A stretch of 64,000 nucleotides of DNA from Coenobita brevimanus (GCA_032717465.1 CM064713.1:13555360-13619359); one strand, 5' to 3'. Counted from the first letter of the stretch, positions 32,851 to 45,282 are shown. The notes: generated from the letters alone by a model not told the origin. Numbers and translations are program-made.

Positions 32851-34200
32851 GCCCCCTGCTCCAAATGGGAAAAATAGTCTTTGCTCTCTTTATTTACCTA
32901 CATTTCCTCCTTTGTTGTTACTTTTCTCTGTACAACTTCTTTTAATGGGCACTCATTTTGTTTTCTTTAATTTTTTTTTTTTATTCTGTGAAATGGGTGC
33001 GGCGATTGCAACTGTCTTCTTACAATCTCATGATCTTCAGGAAAGTAATTTTATTTCCATATGCAATGTAGATAGCTATCTGATTATTTTAGACTGCAAA
33101 AAGTGTAAAGGAAAAAAAATACACTTTTGGGTTATTTAAGCCGCCAGTTTGCCTGTGGCAGCCAGTTTACTGACGATGCGTTGATTGTTGACTATCTTGC
33201 CGACGGGACGCGTTAGTGCATCAGACATTCAAATTTATAGGATGCCTAATGATCCAGCCTAACCCAACCCATCCTTAGCTAGAGTATCCTAACTGGGGCC
33301 TTCACCCCCTCACCCCCCTGATTTTAACCACCTAGGATTGCCATTTAACCTAACCTAGACACCCCTCAGATACCTGTCAGTCCAAATCCCAAGCTTGAGT
33401 CTTAATAAACCTAATCTGATCTGTCATAACTTATTCCAACAGCCAATCCAATCCTATCCTAACCTAACCAATCCTTTCCTAATGTAACCAGTCCTACCTT
33501 AATCAACTGAAATTATCCAAACCTAACATATCAGTTGGGAATTTCAAATTAAGCCCAAAGTAAGACGTGCATTTGGAGAGTTTGGCATTGCTGGTACCTT
33601 CATGGGGGTGACGGAATGTATGATGTTTATATAAACAAGTCTGTATGTATTTCACGGATGTCATTTAAAAAAATCCCTGTAACTTTGGTAATTTAGGAAG
33701 TATAACAAGTAACCCGTGAAAGACAAGTTTCAATAGGAAATATGGAAAGGCTGTGTCCTTGTGGGAAAGTATCAATCTTTTTTTCTTATACGCTTAAGGG
33801 ACAGCCATAGTTTGTGATAATATTTGTTACTCAATAGTGTTTATGTTTTGTGTATGTGCTAAACCAAATATAACTTTGTGGTCACATCACCACCACCTGA
33901 ATTAGGCCAACAGCACACAAGCAGCAACAGTTGGTCAGTGATGATGATAAAACTAGGTGGTAAAAGACAGGGCATGTGGAAAGCAAGAAGGTTGACAATC
34001 ATGTGTACAATAATTACCTAATGTGCAACACCAACACTTAATTACCCAAGCACCACACCAGCAGCCATAGCGGATCAGTTGAACTGTGTCCTGTGGTGGT
34101 GAACATGGTTAGTTAGGTTAGGTGGGGAACCGGTACACTGGTGTGCCAAAATGTGAGTTACTCTAACACAGTACCAGCAGCCATAGTGAATCTGCTGTAT
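32850..34200. other. Stretch without a gene; degenerate CCTAA-rich part at 33240-33540
   Basis: 33240-33540 contains about a dozen CCTAACC/AACCTAA motifs, i.e. degenerate arthropod telomere-type (TTAGG) sequence. The rest is AT-rich with no recognised feature. Confidence 0.5.
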
Positions 34201-34204
34201 AGAC

Positions 34205-34816
34205 TAAGGTCCAGTCCGCACTTTGGGTCACGCTCTGTTGCACGTCATGTTACCCAACTCGGGTGTTCGTGCCGCGGAGGGTCTGTGCTGCATACTTCGG
34301 GCAAATCTGGACGAGGGACATTTCTTGGTGACAGCACGCTGCAGTGCTGTCACAGTAGCTGTCTGGCTTCCGTTACCGCCCTTTTTGATCTGCAGTACGA
34401 CACAGTGTCAGAAGAAAGTACTGGTATTGAATGGTCAAGGGGCAACGCCCTACATTTTATAGAACTGCTGAAGATGCATCCATGTATCTGGCAGATGAAA
34501 AACAAGCATTACAAGGACAAGGACTTGAGAACTGCAAATTTAAAACAATGTCGAGACATCCATTGCTTGCACCACATCTTGTTTTCATATTCTTTTTCTT
34601 TTTGGCACAACATACAGTAGTACCACAATACTCCACATCACAGTCTCTTGAATTGCTGTAGTGTTGGTATCCATCACCATCCTCTTGCAGCTCAACGGTA
34701 ACTGGTGTGTGCTGCCGATTGTAGTACTAGTATGGACATCACTGGCATCAGCAACATGAGTTGGGCAACATGACGCGGAACAGCACGCGGCATGACCCTA
34801 GTGTAGACGGGGCTTA
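34205..34816. mobile_element. ~612-bp DNA transposon relic with ~57-bp TIRs and a MADF fragment
   Basis: The left end TAAGGTCCAGTCCGCACTTT and the right end in reverse complement (TAAGCCCCGTCTACACTAGG) continue alike through CGTCATGTTrCCCAACTC. The ends are roughly 75% similar. Target duplication is unclear. The MADF-like coding stretch inside suggests a non-autonomous relative of PIF/Harbinger or another family using MADF proteins. Confidence 0.65.
34405..34555 (+). pseudogene. MADF (Myb/SANT-like) domain fragment
   Basis: The plus-strand frame gives ALHFIELLKMHPCIWQMKNK and HYKDKDLRTANLKQ. This matches the first half of MADF domains (a hydrophobic helix, the hp-LW pattern, then YKDkdlR). 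The remainder of the domain is lost and the upstream part of the open frame is not MADF-like. MADF proteins bind DNA in Adf-1-type regulators and in Harbinger elements. Confidence 0.5.
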
Positions 34817-35019
34817 CCTGTGCAGTGGTGTAGGTAAAAAAAAGAAAATGTCAAACACACAACAAAATGGTCCTGTTGGTTCAGTATCGTCTATATATCT
34901 GTAGCCTGCGCCAAAATCCCATAAGAGGTGGCCTTTTTTCTTTGAGTTAGTCGTTTAACGGGGAGGGGCACTAGCCATCCTCCAACCCACATGGTGACAC
35001 GTAGGGAACACGTGTGGGT

Positions 35020-35170
35020 AGGTTATATGGATACCACCCAGCGTTGTAAATTGTTTCCTGGCTTACAGGAAACCATTAGGCATGCCACTCAATGTAAAGC
35101 CACCTGGAAAGGAGAGAAGAGTAATAAAAAGTGACAGGAAAGATGGGAGAAACAGGATGAGAGGACGACA
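35020..35170. repeat. Dispersed repeat shared with 62873-63000
   Basis: Both places carry GGTTATATGGnTACCACCCA, GCGTnGTAAATnGTTTC, ACAGGAAACCAT and CCACTCAnTGTA in the same order, followed by purine-rich sequence. Confidence 0.75.
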
Positions 35171-35696
35171 GACACATAAAGATTGATAAAGGTGAAGGGA
35201 GAAGTAACCAACAGTACATCAAGTGAGTGGATTGAGAATTGAACTGTAGCCTATTAAAAAATATAATTTGTTTTCCAGGCGCATGGATCAGATTGAAAGC
35301 CACCTTCAGTAAAACCAAGCTCCATTTTTTAAAATCCAAAATGATGCAAAACCAACCAGGATATTTAACGAAGATTTTCTTCATATCTCAGGACATACTG
35401 TAATTTGCACTTCTAGAAAATGTTTTATGGTTAATATTACACATAATTAAATCATTAGTTAAGTACCTCAGCGGAATGTTAATTTAGGGTTACTGTTGTT
35501 GTTTGAGGCCAGTATCTTTGAGAAATTTTCTGGACATTTCTCTTGGCAGATGCCAGTGTGATCCAGCAGTATACTACACACTCACACCAGTGACCTCAAC
35601 CAAGACACAGGCATTAAGGAGTAGTGGTAAACATTACCAGTAGCTTCCAGAGTTAAAATGAAAACATTCTGATGTTGAAAAGTTTAAGGCTTCATT

Positions 35697-36018
35697 GTCC
35701 ATTAGATGTATGCGATTCTGAAATAATATCTTAATTCCAGTGTCCATTAGGTGAATGTTATTCTGAAATAATATCGTAATTCCAGTGCCCATTAGGTGGA
35801 TATTATTCTGAAATAATATCTTAATTCCAGTGCCCATTAGGTGGATGTTATTCTGAAATAGTATATTGATTCCAGTGTCTATGAGATGGATTTTATCCTG
35901 AAATAATATATTAATTCCAGTGTCCATTAGATGGATGTTGTTCTGAAATAATATATTAATTCCAGTGTCCAGAAGATGGATGTTATTTTGAAATAATATA
36001 TTAATTCCAGTGTCCATT
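35697..36018. repeat. 45-bp minisatellite (7 copies), continued at 37886
   Basis: The unit runs TCCATTAGGTGGATGTTATT, then CTGAAATAATAT and TAATTCCAGTG. Minus-strand frames (MDTGINILFQNNIHL) arise because 45 is divisible by 3. One more unit at 37886-37918 lies beyond the retrotransposon that splits the array. Confidence 0.95.
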
Positions 36019-37885
36019 AGGCCAGGTAGTTGAAGCACTTAGAGCAAAGTACTGGAGTTTACATTCTGAAGTAAAAAGACTCGTTAGACGTGATAAGAGG
36101 AGACTATATGATGAAAAGGCGACAGAGACAGAATTAAGTAAAAATGACGGTCAGAGCACAAGAGCAGCGTATCAGGCCATAAAGGAGTTAACTGGGACTG
36201 AAAAGAGAAGGAAGGAAATACCTGTACGAGATAGAAATGGTAATTTGATGACTAAAGATTTGGATATAAAAGGAAAGTGGAAAGAGCACTTTGAATCTGT
36301 TCTAAATAGACCAATCCCAGCTGAAGAGGACATTTTGCCAGCCGAGAGAGATTTGCAGATAGAAACAGGGGATATAACTTTGGAAGAGGTAGCAAAATCT
36401 ATAAAGGAGTTAAAGAATTTTAAGGCCCCAGGAGAGGATGGAATATTCCCTGAAATGCTTAAAGTGGAAAATGACGAGTTGATGAATGCGCTTTTGAAAC
36501 TTTTTAATGTGGCATGGGATAATGGTGGAATTCCAGAAGAGTGGAAAAATGGAGTGATTATAAAAATACCAAAAAAGGGAGATTTAAGTGTGTGTGGCAA
36601 TTGGAGGGGGATAACTTTGACACCTGTAGTTGCAAAAGTCTTTTCCAAAATCTTGTTGAACAGAATAGAGCCAGTAATAGATAAAATTTTAAGAGAAGAA
36701 CAAGCGGGATTTAGAAAGGGTCGAGGTTGTAATGATCAGATTTTTATTGTAAGGCATCTAGTGCAACAAGCTAATGAGATGAAAATGCCACTTGGTATGT
36801 GTTTTGTGGATTTTGAAAAGGCGTTTGATAGTGTTTCGCGTAGAGCTATGTTGAAAATTATGAGATTCTATGGTATACCAGAAAAGTTTGTAAATATTAT
36901 TAGAAGTCTGCATGAAGGTACTTTTTGTAAGGTAATGGTGGGTGGTTCTTTGAGTGATCCATTTCAAGTTCCGTTAGGTCAGGAGTGATTCAAGGAGGAG
37001 TTCCTTCGCCATTGTTGTTTGTTTTGGTTATGAAAAAGGTTGTAAGAACAGGTGCAGGAATTAACTGGAAAGAAAATAAGAAGATGGATTTGGACTATGC
37101 TGATGATATTGTACTGATTTGCGGAAGTATTTACGAGATGCAGAGGGTGCTTGATTGTCTGGTGGAGGAAGGAGAAAAAGTGGGATTGGTAATAAATTGT
37201 GGAAAGACTGAAATTATTAATATGAACGTGGAGAACCAAATCGATTGTGTAATTGAGAATAAAGTGGTGAAGAATGTAGAAAACTTTAAATATCTGGGAA
37301 CGATTGTATCATCTAATGGATCATTAAACAATGAAACTGAGGAGAGGATTAGACAGGCTTGGCGAGCTGTTGGAATGTTGAAATCTGTTTGGAATAATAA
37401 TATGCTTTCGGTACATACTAAAGTGAAAATTTACAAGTCCATGGTTAGACCAATTTTAATTTACGGGCATGAGTCATGGTACAGTACAATTGCAACAGAT
37501 CAGAAAGTATTAGGATTTGAGAATAAAATACCGAGAAGGATTCTTGGGGTAAAGTGGCAAGACAGAGTTACAAAACAAGAGTAAGGGATATTACGAGAGT
37601 GGAACCAGTTAATGATTATGTGAGACTGTCTCGCTGGAAGTGGCTGGGGCACATATTCAGAAAAGAAGGTAGTTTAATACAGGATGTGCCAGAGTGGACT
37701 GCTAGAGGAAGAAGAGGTATAGGTAGGCCGAGGGAAACCTGGTTGAGGACAATGAAAAAAGAAGCAGGAGAGGAGTGTTGGTGCGACCTGAAGGAGATGG
37801 CAAGAGACAAATATTGGTGGAGAGAGTTCATCGAAGCCCTATGCATCCCGTGGGGTGCCACAGGAAGTGATTGATTGATTGATTG
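36019..37885 (+). mobile_element. RTE-like non-LTR retrotransposon inserted in the minisatellite
   Basis: 5'-truncated; the endonuclease is missing. The 3' end is a TGATTGATTGATTG tail that overlaps the stop codon, typical of RTE elements. TGTCCATTAGG is present on both sides (36008-36018 and about 37883-37893), either a target duplication or the array's own periodicity. The RT is nearly complete, so this is a fairly young insertion. Confidence 0.85.
36020..37874 (+). pseudogene. RTE-like reverse transcriptase with two frameshifts
   Basis: RT motifs in order are FKAPGEDGIFPEMLK, CGNWRGITLTPVVAKVFSK, EQAGFRKGRGCNDQIF, GMCFVDFEKAFDSVSRRAM, GVIQGGVPSPLLFVLVM and LDYADDIVLICGS (catalytic YADD). 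Then come FKYLGTIVSSNGSLNNETE, PILIYGHESW and the tail WKWLGHIFRKEGS with GRPRETWLRTMKKEAGEE. Two single-base shifts (about 36965 and 37560) break it; otherwise no stop is seen across about 610 codons. The polymerase copies element RNA at the nick; here it is inactive unless the shifts are assembly errors. Confidence 0.85.
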
Positions 37886-37919
37886 TCCATTAGGTGGATG
37901 CTATTCTGAAATAATACCC

Positions 37920-39240
37920 TTAGTGGTTAGCATAATTTCTTATACAGTATAGCTAGTGTAAACCATATTTGGAATTTAAATGTTCTTTTTTCTTGCATGC
38001 ACCTGTTAAACCTAAATACATAATTATATGATCATTTATTGACAAATTGTCAAATTGTGTTTTCAGAGGTGTAGGTCATCTAACAGTAGAGGAAGTGACA
38101 TATAATACATTCTCAGCGTAAAGCATATGTCATTCAACCAGCCAACAACCAAGGATGCCACCTGCTCTACTGCTGTCAAAAGTCATTCTGGTATGTAAAC
38201 TTGCTGTCTGTATGCCTCATCATTAGTTCAGATGATATACGAATTTTTTTTTATAAATTCTCAGAAATAACCTCATTAATTATTAATTGTATGTTGATCT
38301 CAATTACTCCCTGATGTCTAAGGCTTCAGAGGAACCTTAAGTTTTTTCAAATTTGTCGCAATAGACCAGAGATACTTATAATGAAAGTATCTTGCAAAGC
38401 AGGTTTTGAGGAATCAAGTACATCTTTTTCATACATATTCAGGACTGTTGTACAGAAATGTCTATTTTAAAAACATTTAGAGATTTTCATTTTGGTTCTG
38501 TTGCTTCTTGCAGTTTAAAAATCAGTTTACAAATATTAGTTTTGATAATTCTGTTGGAACTGTTTGATGACATTTTCTTGTTGCAGTGAGTGACCATAAC
38601 AAGTCATAAATACTGTACTTTAAAGACACTATGCCCACAGAAATCTACAAATCTCTGAACTAATTTTCGAAGTTCCTTTTCACTATTGGCAAGCAACACA
38701 GCATCATCTGCACACATCTTATTTAAGTTAGTACCATTCACTGTTCACTATCAGTCCCATCCCTCACTCCATGACTCAAGTTTTAGCCTAACTCGTAACA
38801 TCTTTCACACACACAATAAATAGTCATGGTGACAACACTCACTCCAACACTGATATTGAAATACTGTACCTACTCAGACAGCCACCTACTTCTACTCATG
38901 CTTTGTCACCATCGTAGAAGACGAAAATTAGATCATTCAACAGCTTTCCATTCATGCAACACAATAACTTGTACAGTTGTCCACAGTCATCTTGTTTACC
39001 CTGCCATACAGTTTTTATCCTGGTCCATTAATGCCATGAAATGTGTACAGTCTTTCTCACGTTCATTGTCCCTGCAAATATTTGATCCACATATCCACAT
39101 CCACGCCTAAGACTTCATATTCATCACTAACCACTTAGGATTAATGAATTGGGTGCAAATGGCTTTGGAAAACTAGTGGAGTGCATACAGAGAGTGTTTT
39201 GTTGGGAATTCTTAAGTTGTGTATGGTGTAGTGAGGGTGG
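37920..39240. other. Stretch without a recognised gene
   Basis: AT-rich, with short frames only and no domain, RNA or repeat structure noticed. Confidence 0.5.
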
Positions 39241-39284
39241 CATCCATCCATCCATCATCCAACCCATTTTTTTGACTCTTCAGG

Positions 39285-39455
39285 AGTGTAAGGGCTTGGG
39301 GCTAGGCGACTTATTCTCATTAAGCACAAGAGCGACCAGTTGCTCTTCCCAGAGTGGGATTTTGTGAGTAAGAAACTCCAACTAGCCCACAGATGTAAGC
39401 ACTGATGAGCCACATCCAACTGGAGTACCTTAACCACTAGACCACTAGGCATCAT
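39285..39455 (-). repeat. tRNA-derived SINE, family shared with 62690-62865
   Basis: The minus strand starts ATGATGCCTAGTGGTCTAGT then GGTTAAGGTACTCCAGTTGG, with a tRNA A-box-like TGGTCTAGTGGTTAAGG. The copy at 62.7-62.9 kb has the same head and then a similar body. A GA microsatellite (39469-39485) follows. Confidence 0.6.
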
Positions 39456-39539
39456 AAAGAAAAAATGAGAGAGAGAGAGAGAGAGCAATTGTTGGGTTGG
39501 ACCGAAACATGATACATGTACACATGCCAATGGTGTTCT

Positions 39540-40975
39540 GATAACAGGTTGTTGTAAGACATTCAGTGTTTTCTAGATATGTGAAAGATGAAGTAGTTTA
39601 CTGGAATCATCATCATGAATTTGACAATATGGATTTCTTTTTTAATAGAGTAGACTCGGCGTCCCAAGTATGAGCCTGAAGGGAGATCAGCATCATGCTC
39701 TGACTGTCCTGCTGTGTCTACAAATTGACAAACCGGGGCTTTGTTCACCCCCGCCGATCATTTTAGCTTTGCCGGCATATCAGCGAAGTGGTGCTTGTTA
39801 GGCCAGGGTGAGCAGCAGCGATTACTACCGTCACACCATCTGCTGTAGAAACAAAAGCAGTCAAAATACTGTATGTTATGTATGGTGTTGACTAACAATG
39901 ATTGCCGAGTTGTAGTAAATGACAACACCGTTATGGACTCTGTTGTCCACGTTAAACTGCCTCCAACAGAACTTCTGTCATGTCTGAAAAATAGTGTGAA
40001 ATTCTAGTTTTGGGCCTGTACTTGGTGTTGACAATAACCTTGTTTTTCTTATCTCTTTTGCTAAGAGCCTCTAATGCTTTCATTTTACGGTAAATAAAAT
40101 TAAATATCACCAAGAGAATCTACCAAAACATAAGTTTCAGCAGTGATGAATGATTTTCCATTTGTGACGAAAGCTTATGTTATGAAGGCAGCATTGTCTT
40201 GGTATCTTTTCACATCCCATTATGATTGTTTTGCTGGCATGTGGACTGATAGTGGAACAACCATGATTGCTAAGCAGAAGGCAAACAATGCATTTACCAT
40301 TGGTGATGATAGCTTGCTAGGGTAATGTGAATGCAGCCCAGGACAGGATGTGGATGATTAAAATAAGCAAGCATAATCTGTATTACTAAAATTGTTTGCA
40401 TTGGATATCACCGCATTTAAATTCTCATAGTATTATTTGTAATTTATTGAAAGTAATAAGTTAGTTGTTTACTCTCAGATCTTGTGAACTAGTAACCGAG
40501 CTTGAGGTCCAAACAACTTGATGTTGTTGCCTTAGACTCGTCTGAATGTGATTGTGGCGAACTAGGCTGAAGTTGCCTTTCTCCTGCAGTCTGTCATCCT
40601 CTTGTCAGGGGATAGGAAGAGAGTCAAGGGACATTTGTTCAATCCATGTTTGTGGCAGGACATGAAGGCATATTTCTCAGCAGCCCGAAGGGGAACTATA
40701 TATGGGAATGGCTGCTATGTCTTCCCCAAATTTATATCACTAGCTTACACACTGGTAAGGACTAAGATGATATAGTATCAGAAACAATGTTTTCTGAAGT
40801 ATACAGTATGCTGGATAATCAGCCCAGTGCAGATATGATATTGGAATAAGTATACCAACAGTTGTAAGGTTGTTTTTGGAGATACAACACTTTAAGTCCC
40901 TTAGTCGCTATCCCTGCACCTGAAGAGACTGCAAGTCATGCCATAACTTCTCCCCAGTAAAGTTTATCCCAGTAA
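39540..40975. other. Stretch without a recognised gene
   Basis: Only short frames, none with recognisable features. CTGAAGTTGCCTTTCTCCTG (40569-40588) resembles the unit repeated at 11.65 kb and 53.4 kb. Confidence 0.45.
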
Positions 40976-41124
40976 GTTTTTTTTTTTCCATTGCGAGTAT
41001 AGTTCTTTCATGATGATTCCAGAAAAAAGTGTTCGCAGAGAGTGTAAAAAGGTGAAGTTAAAGGAAGACTGAGGAGAAGAAAATAAGAATGTGGTGGAGG
41101 GTTACCATGGAGGAATATTTGAGA

Positions 41125-41840
41125 GAAGGTGGCATGATGGAATGGTGATGTGTTGTGATAGTCTTGGTGGTATTGGAGGAGTGTATGAAAAGTGGTATGA
41201 AGTGGCATGATGGAATGGTGATGTTCTGTGATAGTCTTGGTGGTATTGGAGGAGTGTATGAAAAGTGGTATGAAGTGGCATGACGGAATGGTGATGTGCG
41301 GTGATAGTCTTGGTGGTATTGGAGGAGTGTATCAGAAGTGGCATGATGGAATGGTGATGTATTATGACAGCCTTGGTGGTGCTGGAGGAGTGTATAAGTG
41401 GCATGATGGAATGGTGATGTGTTGTGATAGCCTTGGTGGTATTGGAGGAGTGTATGAAAAGTGGTACGAAGTGGCATGATGGAATGGTGATGTGCTGTGA
41501 TAGTCTTGGTGGTATTGGAGGAGTGTATGAAAAGTGGTACGAAGTGGCATGATGGAATGGTGATGTGCTGTGATAGTCTTGGTGGTATTGGAGGAGTGTA
41601 TGAAAAGTGGTACGAAGTGGCATGATGGAATGGTGATGTGCTGTGATAGTCTTGGTGGTATTGGAGGAGTGTATGAAAAGTGGTACGAAGTGGCATGATG
41701 GAATGGTGATGTGCTGTGATAGTCTTGGTGGTATTGGAGGAGTGTATCACAAGTGGTACGAAGTGGCATGATGGAATGGTGATGTGATAGCCTTGGTGGT
41801 ATTGGAGGAGTGCATGAGGGACGGTGGCTTGAAATGGCAT
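41125..41840. repeat. ~73-bp minisatellite, about 10 copies
   Basis: The unit runs TGGCATGATGGAATGGTGAT, GTGCTGTGATAGTCTTGGTG, GTATTGGAGGAGTGTATGAA and AAGTGGTACGAAG. Some copies are shortened (41341-41400). The period is not a multiple of 3, so the long minus-strand His/Ser/Thr frames simply cycle through all frames and are not genes. Confidence 0.95.
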
Positions 41841-41844
41841 GATG

Positions 41845-42990
41845 TTGTGATAGTCTTGACAGTAATTTTGTTTAAGCTATCTTGCATGAACTATGGGTTA
41901 GGCATCTGGCATTAGAAAGAAAGGTAGATATCCTTAGTAAACACTGAATGTACAGCAGTTCATCCCTATAAATCAGGGGTGTGCTCAGAATAGCACACCT
42001 TTTTACATAGCTACTACTAGTATAGGAACTGTGAATTGGGAGAAACTAGCATGTCAGCTTTTTAGGTGGCTAGCAGTGGAGATTTATAGCATAAAAGGCA
42101 ACATATAAGTGAATTGCTGTATGGCATAATAAGCTTACTGTTTATACACAGGCCTGTGAAAATCATCCATTTGGTGAACAAGGGACCACTGAGGAAGGCA
42201 TGTTGCAGATAGGCCAGAACAAGGTGCAGTTGGAGTGTGGTGTCACTGGGCTAGTTTGTACTGTACTCTACTTTCTTTCCGTTTACTAGTAGGTAAAAGA
42301 ATTTAATGCCTACAATGTTTTGTTTCTGTACAGTGCCTAAATTAGGGTTCCCTATCTCCTAATCACTGTGGTCAAAATCACATTGATGTCGGTTAACTAC
42401 ATCACCCAGACACTTAAAATACCCTTGGAGTGAACACTGCCACTCATCAGAGTATCCATGTAAGCTAGACTTACCAGTGCAACTTGCATGTCAGCTGCTT
42501 CTGAATCTGTTCATCCCTAGTTAAATGTAGAATGTGGATTCATAATTTGGGGAAAATTTCTTTCGGAGAAATATGGTCATTCTGTGGAGGTTGTTTTGTG
42601 TATTGTAACAAAAAATGAAAAAGGAAAATTCTTTTGAACATTTGCTTAAAACGAGAAGCCTCCGTCTGTCCTGTGTTGTGAGTCAGCGTCATAAACATGT
42701 GTAGTAAGACTTTGTAACACTGAGGAGTTTGTAATGGTGCTTGAGTTGTTAGGTATAGTACCAGTGCCATGGTGTCCGTCAGCCGGGGGACCTGCCTGGC
42801 TATTTATACCCCTTAACTCCCCTTAATTTCCTCCTTATCCACCAAACAGAGGTTGGTGGACTGCAGGATGATGACAGTGAGAGTTTTGTGTGTATTCTTT
42901 CTCTTTTCATACATTCTTGGTCTCTCATTTTCACACACTTCTTGCACTCTCATTTTCACACCCTTTTCTTGCTTTCTCAAAGTTCATCTC
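41845..42990. other. Stretch without a recognised gene
   Basis: AT-rich with short frames only. A CT microsatellite follows at 43003-43031. Confidence 0.5.
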
Positions 42991-42998
42991 CTTACACA

Positions 42999-43002
<4 letters not shown>

Positions 43003-43031
<29 letters not shown>
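43003..43031. repeat. (CT)n microsatellite
   Basis: A pure CT run of about 14 units. The Leu/Ser-rich frames across it are artefacts. Confidence 0.97.
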
Positions 43032-43034
<3 letters not shown>

Positions 43035-43465
43035 TCACAGGTTTTGGTCTCTCCAAATTTCTTTCTACGCACACTATCAATTTTTTACTAATACAGTACT
43101 CAGAACAGTAATAATAATATAAGGCCTAACGCCTCATGAGCTGTATAAGGATGTTTAAGCAAGATCTATAGCCCATAACCACCCTGTGAGCCAAAGACTA
43201 AATCAGACACACACAGGCTTTAAGGTACAGGAACTTTTCAATTTAAAGCTCTATGTAACTACAGCTTCCGATCGGAGTTCTGTCTCTCAGCCACAATAAA
43301 TCACAATAGGACAGGTGTTAGGGAGCATAAGGGCAAGGGTTATAAATCTTCCATTAGATACACAGATACGATCAAGTTTCGTAAATTATAGACATAGGGT
43401 AAAATTCTGCTCTCTCCATTCTCTCCTCTTTCTCCTCTCCACTTTTTCTGGCTGGGGTGGGGAAG

Positions 43466-43606
43466 GTGCAACTTCCTTGTGCTTTCTTTACACTGTTGGC
43501 TGGGGTGGGGAAGTTGCAACTTCCTTGTGTTTTCTTTACACTGTTGGCTGGGGTGACGGAGATGCAGCTTCCTTGTGTTTTCTTTACATTGTTGGCTGGT
43601 TTGAAG
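43466..43606. repeat. 48-bp minisatellite, first block (~3 copies)
   Basis: The unit runs GGTGCAACTTCCTTGTGCTT, TCTTTACACTGTTGGCTGGG and GTGAGGAA. It is the same unit as the block at 44311-44690. Confidence 0.93.
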
Positions 43607-44310
43607 GATAAAATACTCTAAACGAAGGAGAGGATCTAAACTACTACGAGCTTTTCGATATCCAAACTGTAATGGGGAAAGAAGACAACGGGATTCAAGG
43701 TGCCGCATAAGTCGACGATTGATCATTCGCTCAGGCAGTTTGCATGAACAGCTGGAAAGGCAATGGGACGGTAATTTTGAGGAAGACGACCTGTTTTACA
43801 GGGTTTGGGAAAAGGTAGAATGACCACCACACGCAGAGCAGGAGGAAAGAAACCCTTAGACCAAGTCCAGTTGTAAAGGGCCGAAAGAAAAGACAGGGCA
43901 CTGGAAGAGATGTTTCAACATACTATAATGAATACCATCAAGACCTGCACTGGAGTCCTTACACGACTGAAGAGCGGACGACAATTCGCGGAGAGAGAAA
44001 GGAGCATTGATAGCTCCCTCAGTAGATAAAGTAAAAGAAATCGGGACAGATTCTGAAAGAGACTTAGTACGGTGAAAGTCTGGAGGAAGGTGGGACCCTG
44101 TACTTACAAGACTAAAATAACTACCTAAAGCTTCAGCAGCCAAGGACGCACCAGCTATAGAACGACCATCTAAGGAAACAACAGGGGCTTGAGGCGGGAT
44201 GTGTTGACCAGAGACTCTACGGATACGCGACCAAAGTGCTGCAAAGGGAGTGTCCGCCGAGGATTGAAAGAATAGGAGAGACAGAAGGAACAGAAATCAT
44301 GGCTTTAGGG
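43607..44310 (-). pseudogene. Jockey-like reverse transcriptase fragment between two minisatellite blocks
   Basis: Minus-strand pieces are FSLRELSSALQSCKDSSAGL followed by DGIHYSMLKHL (start of the RT), then after a frame change INRRLMRHLESRCLLSPLQF and GYRKARSSLDPLLRLEY. The catalytic YADD half is absent. Minisatellite sequence abuts both ends, and the two blocks would join almost seamlessly if this 0.7-kb piece were removed. Confidence 0.75.
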
Positions 44311-44690
44311 ACGAAGGTGCAACTTCCTTGTGCCTTCTTTACACTGTTGGCTGGGGTGAGGAAGGTGCAACTTCCTTGTGCTTTCTTTACACTGTTGGCT
44401 GGGGTGAGGAAGGTGCAACTTCCTTGTGCTTTCTTTACACTGTTGGCTGGGGTGAGGAAGGTGCAACTTCCTTGTGCTTTCTTTACACTGTTGGCTGGGG
44501 TGAGGAAGGTGCAACTTCCTTGTGCTTTCTTTACACTGTTGGCTGTGTGAGGAAGGTGCAACTTCCTCGTGCTTTCTTTACAGTGTTGGCTGGGTGAGGA
44601 AGGTGCAACTTCCTTGTGCTTTCCTTACACTGTTGGTAGGGGTGAGGAAGGTGCAACGTCCTCGTGCTTTCGTTGTTACCATTGTTGGCT
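44311..44690. repeat. 48-bp minisatellite, second block (~8 copies)
   Basis: Head-to-tail copies of the same 48-bp unit. The last three are slightly shorter or diverged. Open frames on both strands reflect a period divisible by 3. Confidence 0.95.
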
Positions 44691-44840
44691 CTAGCTGACT
44701 CTTACTATAGTTGACTATTACTATTCCTGGATCTTAGCGTCAATTGGTCATTGGGATCGAGGCGTCTGTGTTCAGTTAATACTCTCTTTCTGCTCTCTCT
44801 GCTCTTTCTGCTCTCTCCCCTCTTTTTTTGGATCTGAAAA

Positions 44841-44843
<3 letters not shown>

Positions 44844-44903
<60 letters not shown>
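44844..44903. repeat. (TA)n microsatellite
   Basis: A perfect 60-bp TA run. Confidence 0.98.
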
Positions 44904-44905
<2 letters not shown>

Positions 44906-45190
44906 TGGCTAAGGCAGAAAATTGATAGTATATTTTCCAATAAATAATAATAATACTAATAAGTCTAAACATTACTTAATTTCTGAGCATATGTAAACAT
45001 TTATAAATATCTATAAACGTATTTAAACATAACATTTAAACATTACTAAACATATTTAGACATATGTAAACATTATTAACACTTATATAAACATCTCATG
45101 AGGTATATAAAAAAAATAGTAATACACCCACGATCATTTTTCCCTCCCCCCTTAACCCTCCAATGCATATTTGGCTCCCGTATAATTAAA

Positions 45191-45193
<3 letters not shown>

Positions 45194-45282
<89 letters not shown>

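Noticed and set aside
33240..33540. Interstitial telomere array
   Set aside because: CCTAA motifs are frequent but never in a regular tandem run; the stretch may simply be decayed or compositionally biased.
34141..34404. N-terminal part of the 159-aa frame as a protein
   Set aside because: It overlaps the left TIR of the DNA element and shows no domain; only the MADF-like part is supported.
41058..41840. 260-aa minus-strand His/Ser/Thr-rich frame
   Set aside because: The unit of about 73 bp cycles through all frames without stops. The peptide changes register every unit, as expected for a minisatellite.
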